This document shows positions 14,629 through 17,354 of a stretch of 17,354 bases of DNA, piece after piece. This stretch comes from Gammaproteobacteria bacterium. Its GTDB lineage: Bacteria; Pseudomonadota; Gammaproteobacteria; Granulosicoccales; Granulosicoccaceae. The stretch covers positions 1 to 17,354 of the forward strand of contig JAHQVR010000094.1 in assembly GCA_019634245.1 (NCBI GenBank). The letters are read 5' to 3'. Below the pieces are notes generated by a model, which was given only the letters and a program-made list of their open reading frames with translations, was not told the origin of the DNA and searched no databases. Position numbers and translations under genes: made by a program. The first letter of the stretch is position 1; each line of letters starts with the position of its first letter.

Positions 14629-17270
14629 TATTGAATTCGAACTAAAAATTGTAAGTGAAACGAATCGCCGGGTAGCAACTGATCGGTTTCAGCTTTAACT
14701 ATACCGGTAGTCTCTGCATTTGGTTCGGTGATCCAACAGGGACTCCGCGAGCAAATAGCGCTTGAATGATACACAGTGTAAGGCGGTGTGTAGTCGTGTA
14801 TCGTCACATTAAAAGAAGCTTCTGCACCGATATTCGTCGCCGTTAAGCGGTATACGACACAATTATTGCCAGGCGCAACTTCGATCTCCGATTGACTGAA
14901 CGTACTTCCCGGATCTGGACTGCCATCGCACCCTGCGTCCACTGCCTGCTCCTTGGCTATTCTGACATGCGTCGAATTGGCAACGGTAACATCCACCAAT
15001 GATGCTATCTCGCCGGTGGTGGCAGTCGCCGTGACTGTCGTGTTGTTTTTGGTAAGCACCACCGCATCGACAGGTGCTCTAACACTGACAAAAAGGTCCT
15101 TGGACTCTCCAGGTAGTAAAGAGTATGGCCCCGACACGGGCATATCGCCGGGACTTAAATACCCATCCAGATTAGTGTCTTCATACACGATGGATGTCCA
15201 ACCTGGTTGGTCATTGATTGCAGCAATCACAATGTTATCAATCGATGCATTCCCTCGATTGGTTAGTACGTGCTCATAAACCACTGAGGCACCTGGTTGA
15301 ACTGTTGATGTAGAAGCAGGCTCAAGATAGAGTGCGGTAATTTCACTCATTTGCAATGCATCGTGTTTTCGATCACTAGCCCCGGTAAGCTCTGAAACGG
15401 CTTCAAGATAGAGGCTGTAAGACCCAGGAGGCAATCCCTGCGGAGTTTGTACCTTTACAATAATATGTTGATGAGCGCCAGATTCCAGCGCTTGGGTTTG
15501 AGTAATAACTGCTCCTGTCAACGCATCGATGAAGATCACTTGCCAACCGGCAGGCAACGTCGAACCTGTCGCGGTATCGCTGGCTATCAGTCGATAGCTA
15601 TCGGTCGTATTGCCTTGATGGCGCACAAATATATCAATGCTCGCCTGACCACTCGGAGTCAAAATAGCCGAGGACACCGGCACTACTTCCGGGCCCGGGC
15701 CTTGTCCCAACGCCCCGACACTACCTGCAGGCGCCTGATTCGTGACATCCACTTGATTGGCAACAATCTCATCGAGATGATCAATCACCATGTCGAAAAC
15801 AGAACCATCAATACTGGAGCGGGCTAGCTTAGTGAGATCAAATCCCACACCTCCATTGTTACCAGATACCCCGGCTGGAAGTTTTAGACGCACCACCACA
15901 GTAGCGAAAGAACCTGACTGGACAGGCCCCGTATCAACTAGACCATCACTGTTGGTATCCACTAATGGTGTTGATCCATCCTGAGCTAACAGGGTAACTA
16001 ACGTACCCGACGGGAAGCTGCTTCCAAACATATCCACTTCGATATTATAAATATCGGTGTTGTGCCCGGTGTTCCAGATAATGTTGTTAAAAGATACAAC
16101 ACCACCTTGAGCAGCGGAGTTAACACTGACCGGTTCGTTCATTCCATTGATAGAAGTCGCTATTGAGCCGTTCGCGACCACACCGGCATCTGGAAGCACC
16201 AGAAAGCTGACATAGTTGCTGTACTGTCTAATCGATGGCGCGGAAGAATTGAAATATTCGTATTCAGCCTGATTCAATAAAGCACCCGCCGACAACGCAG
16301 GTTCAATCGTTACATCAAATTGAAGTTGGCCAGTTTCACCCACACTCACCGTGGATAGAGTCGCGGTAACCTGATTTTCAGACGTGCTATCTGCATCATT
16401 TGTTGCTTCTGGCAAACCGACACAGCTCGTGTGATACGCGCAGAACCTTAATTCGCTTGAAACTCCTGTATGTACATCTGATGAATCGCTGTCCGTGAGT
16501 GATCCAGAAAACCCACTCCATTGAGCAGACCCTGCGACATAACTCATACCTTCCGGCAACGCATCTATCAATACAACATCACTCGCAGGTAAACTCCCCG
16601 TATTCTCATAGTTAAGAGTTACTGTATAGGAACCGCTAGGAGACATTCCAGCAGCCGCAGACAAAGATTTCGTCAACGTAATCACTGCACCGTCCCGAAT
16701 TCTTATCTCATCTGTATTCGACTCAACGACAAGATTGTTAAATCCACTGACTGCCGTCAAATCAAGAACACTCGATTGCCCAACGCTAGCAGAATTAGGT
16801 ACATCAGCACTCACCACCACATAATAAAACTCTCCTGGCGCTAACCAAGGGGTTTCGATGATGGGAGTATTATTGTCTGCTATTCCATCTGCATTGGCAT
16901 CACTAAAAAGAGTCAACCCAGAAACAGAAAACGATCCGGAAGAATTACTCAACGTCAATGAAAAACGATCATCTCCAGTCCCGGTATTTTGAATCCTATG
17001 ACTAAAGGTGATCGTAGTATCCGCGACCGCTTCTTTGACGTTGGATTGCACTAGCTGCAAACCAGCCACTTGCTCGACGATTGTTTCCACTATATTGGAG
17101 GTAACCGTCTGCTCCACTCCATTAGAGTCTTTGTATGTGGCGGATGCCTGATTCCGAATGACCGTACCCGCAGTCGTAGCTGCATATCCCCAGGAGGCAG
17201 TCAGACACCAAGTAATCGCCACGCAGTAGGCAAAGCTAGTTACAAAGCGTTGTGACACCACGTTGGTCAC
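14628..17270 (-). CDS. Large exported DUF11/Ig-like repeat protein
   Basis: 880 residues from a GTG at 17270, with a signal peptide ending ASWGYA (about 30). The TAGTVIRNQASATYKDSNG opening is common in DUF11 surface proteins. A clear DUF11 domain (about 196-335) has SGSYTVTLNYENTGSLPASD and IDALPEGMSYVAGSA; a weaker one is at 768-880. Between and before them are related Ig-like domains (about 72-190, 375-505, 530-640 and 645-765). Three of these carry an acidic loop of DxNxDGxxD type: SDANADGIADNN, VDTNSDGLVDTG and EDTNLDGYLSPGD. Cys pairs (277/283, 840/845) may form disulfides. There is no C-terminal helix or sorting tail; it ends LVRIQ. The start lies 4 nt after the previous stop, which supports this GTG. 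Probably a surface or periplasmic structural protein of unknown role. Confidence 0.9.
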   Translation of the reverse strand: MTNVVSQRFVTSFAYCVAITWCLTASWGYAATTAGTVIRNQASATYKDSNGVEQTVTSNIVETIVEQVAGLQLVQSNVKEAVADTTITFSHRIQNTGTGDDRFSLTLSNSSGSFSVSGLTLFSDANADGIADNNTPIIETPWLAPGEFYYVVVSADVPNSASVGQSSVLDLTAVSGFNNLVVESNTDEIRIRDGAVITLTKSLSAAAGMSPSGSYTVTLNYENTGSLPASDVVLIDALPEGMSYVAGSAQWSGFSGSLTDSDSSDVHTGVSSELRFCAYHTSCVGLPEATNDADSTSENQVTATLSTVSVGETGQLQFDVTIEPALSAGALLNQAEYEYFNSSAPSIRQYSNYVSFLVLPDAGVVANGSIATSINGMNEPVSVNSAAQGGVVSFNNIIWNTGHNTDIYNIEVDMFGSSFPSGTLVTLLAQDGSTPLVDTNSDGLVDTGPVQSGSFATVVVRLKLPAGVSGNNGGVGFDLTKLARSSIDGSVFDMVIDHLDEIVANQVDVTNQAPAGSVGALGQGPGPEVVPVSSAILTPSGQASIDIFVRHQGNTTDSYRLIASDTATGSTLPAGWQVIFIDALTGAVITQTQALESGAHQHIIVKVQTPQGLPPGSYSLYLEAVSELTGASDRKHDALQMSEITALYLEPASTSTVQPGASVVYEHVLTNRGNASIDNIVIAAINDQPGWTSIVYEDTNLDGYLSPGDMPVSGPYSLLPGESKDLFVSVRAPVDAVVLTKNNTTVTATATTGEIASLVDVTVANSTHVRIAKEQAVDAGCDGSPDPGSTFSQSEIEVAPGNNCVVYRLTATNIGAEASFNVTIHDYTPPYTVYHSSAICSRSPCWITEPNAETTGIVKAETDQLLPGDSFHLQFLVRIQ

Positions 17271-17274
17271 GAGT

Positions 17275-17354
17275 CTATTTCACATCCACTATCGGCAAAG
17301 CATCGGTAGGCTTAGGCTGTCCAGATCTTACAGAGTTGGGTTGTACGCCAACGG
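17275..17354 (-). CDS. C-terminal end of an unidentified gene (cut by window edge)
   Basis: An open frame enters from the right edge and ends at TAG (17275-17277), giving VGVQPNSVRSGQPKPTDALP and then IVDVK. It stops 4 nt before the DUF11 start, the spacing expected inside an operon. The stretch is short enough to be open by chance, and no family can be recognised. Confidence 0.4.
   Translation of the reverse strand, partial: VGVQPNSVRSGQPKPTDALPIVDVK

Overview
The window looks like part of a Gram-negative, probably gammaproteobacterial, chromosome of medium GC content. The outer-membrane lipoprotein boxes, OmpA/OprF-type proteins and an ATP-dependent PEP carboxykinase point that way, but I cannot name the genus. 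Every recognisable gene is on the minus strand, so the window reads from right to left.

Right to left: the last 26 codons of an unidentified gene (17275 to the edge) lie 4 nt before an 880-residue exported DUF11/Ig-like repeat protein (14628-17270). That gene is joined through a TAATG overlap to an OmpA-family protein (13408-14628). Next come a lipoprotein with two OmpA-like domains (11538-13316), a giant thrombospondin-type-3 (TSP3) calcium-repeat protein with a C-terminal Cys-containing sorting tail (8245-11277), and an OmpA-family lipoprotein that starts right after it (7116-8237). A strong intrinsic terminator follows at about 7034-7068. Then comes an 843-residue protein that joins a TSP3 protein, sorting tail included, to an OmpA lipoprotein, lipobox included, in one reading frame (4404-6935). 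A GEVED-domain plus TSP3 protein with the same kind of tail (2563-4278) ends at a second intrinsic terminator (2496-2536). Past a 428-bp non-coding region with small dyads are pckA (509-2134) and the N-terminus of a UvrA-like ATPase (1-419) that seems to lack the first zinc and UvrB-binding insertions.

The 2563-17270 block reads as one envelope module. It has four paralogous OmpA-type barrel proteins, three of them with lipoboxes, to hold the outer membrane to peptidoglycan. It also has three long Asp-rich calcium-repeat proteins with membrane-sorting tails, and a large Ig-like protein that carries similar Asp/Asn loops. I infer a calcium-dependent cell-surface layer or adhesive structure. 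No experimental function can be assigned from sequence, and the sorting protease is not in the window. The most notable item is the TSP3-OmpA fusion, which looks like a polyprotein and mirrors the neighbouring two-gene pair.
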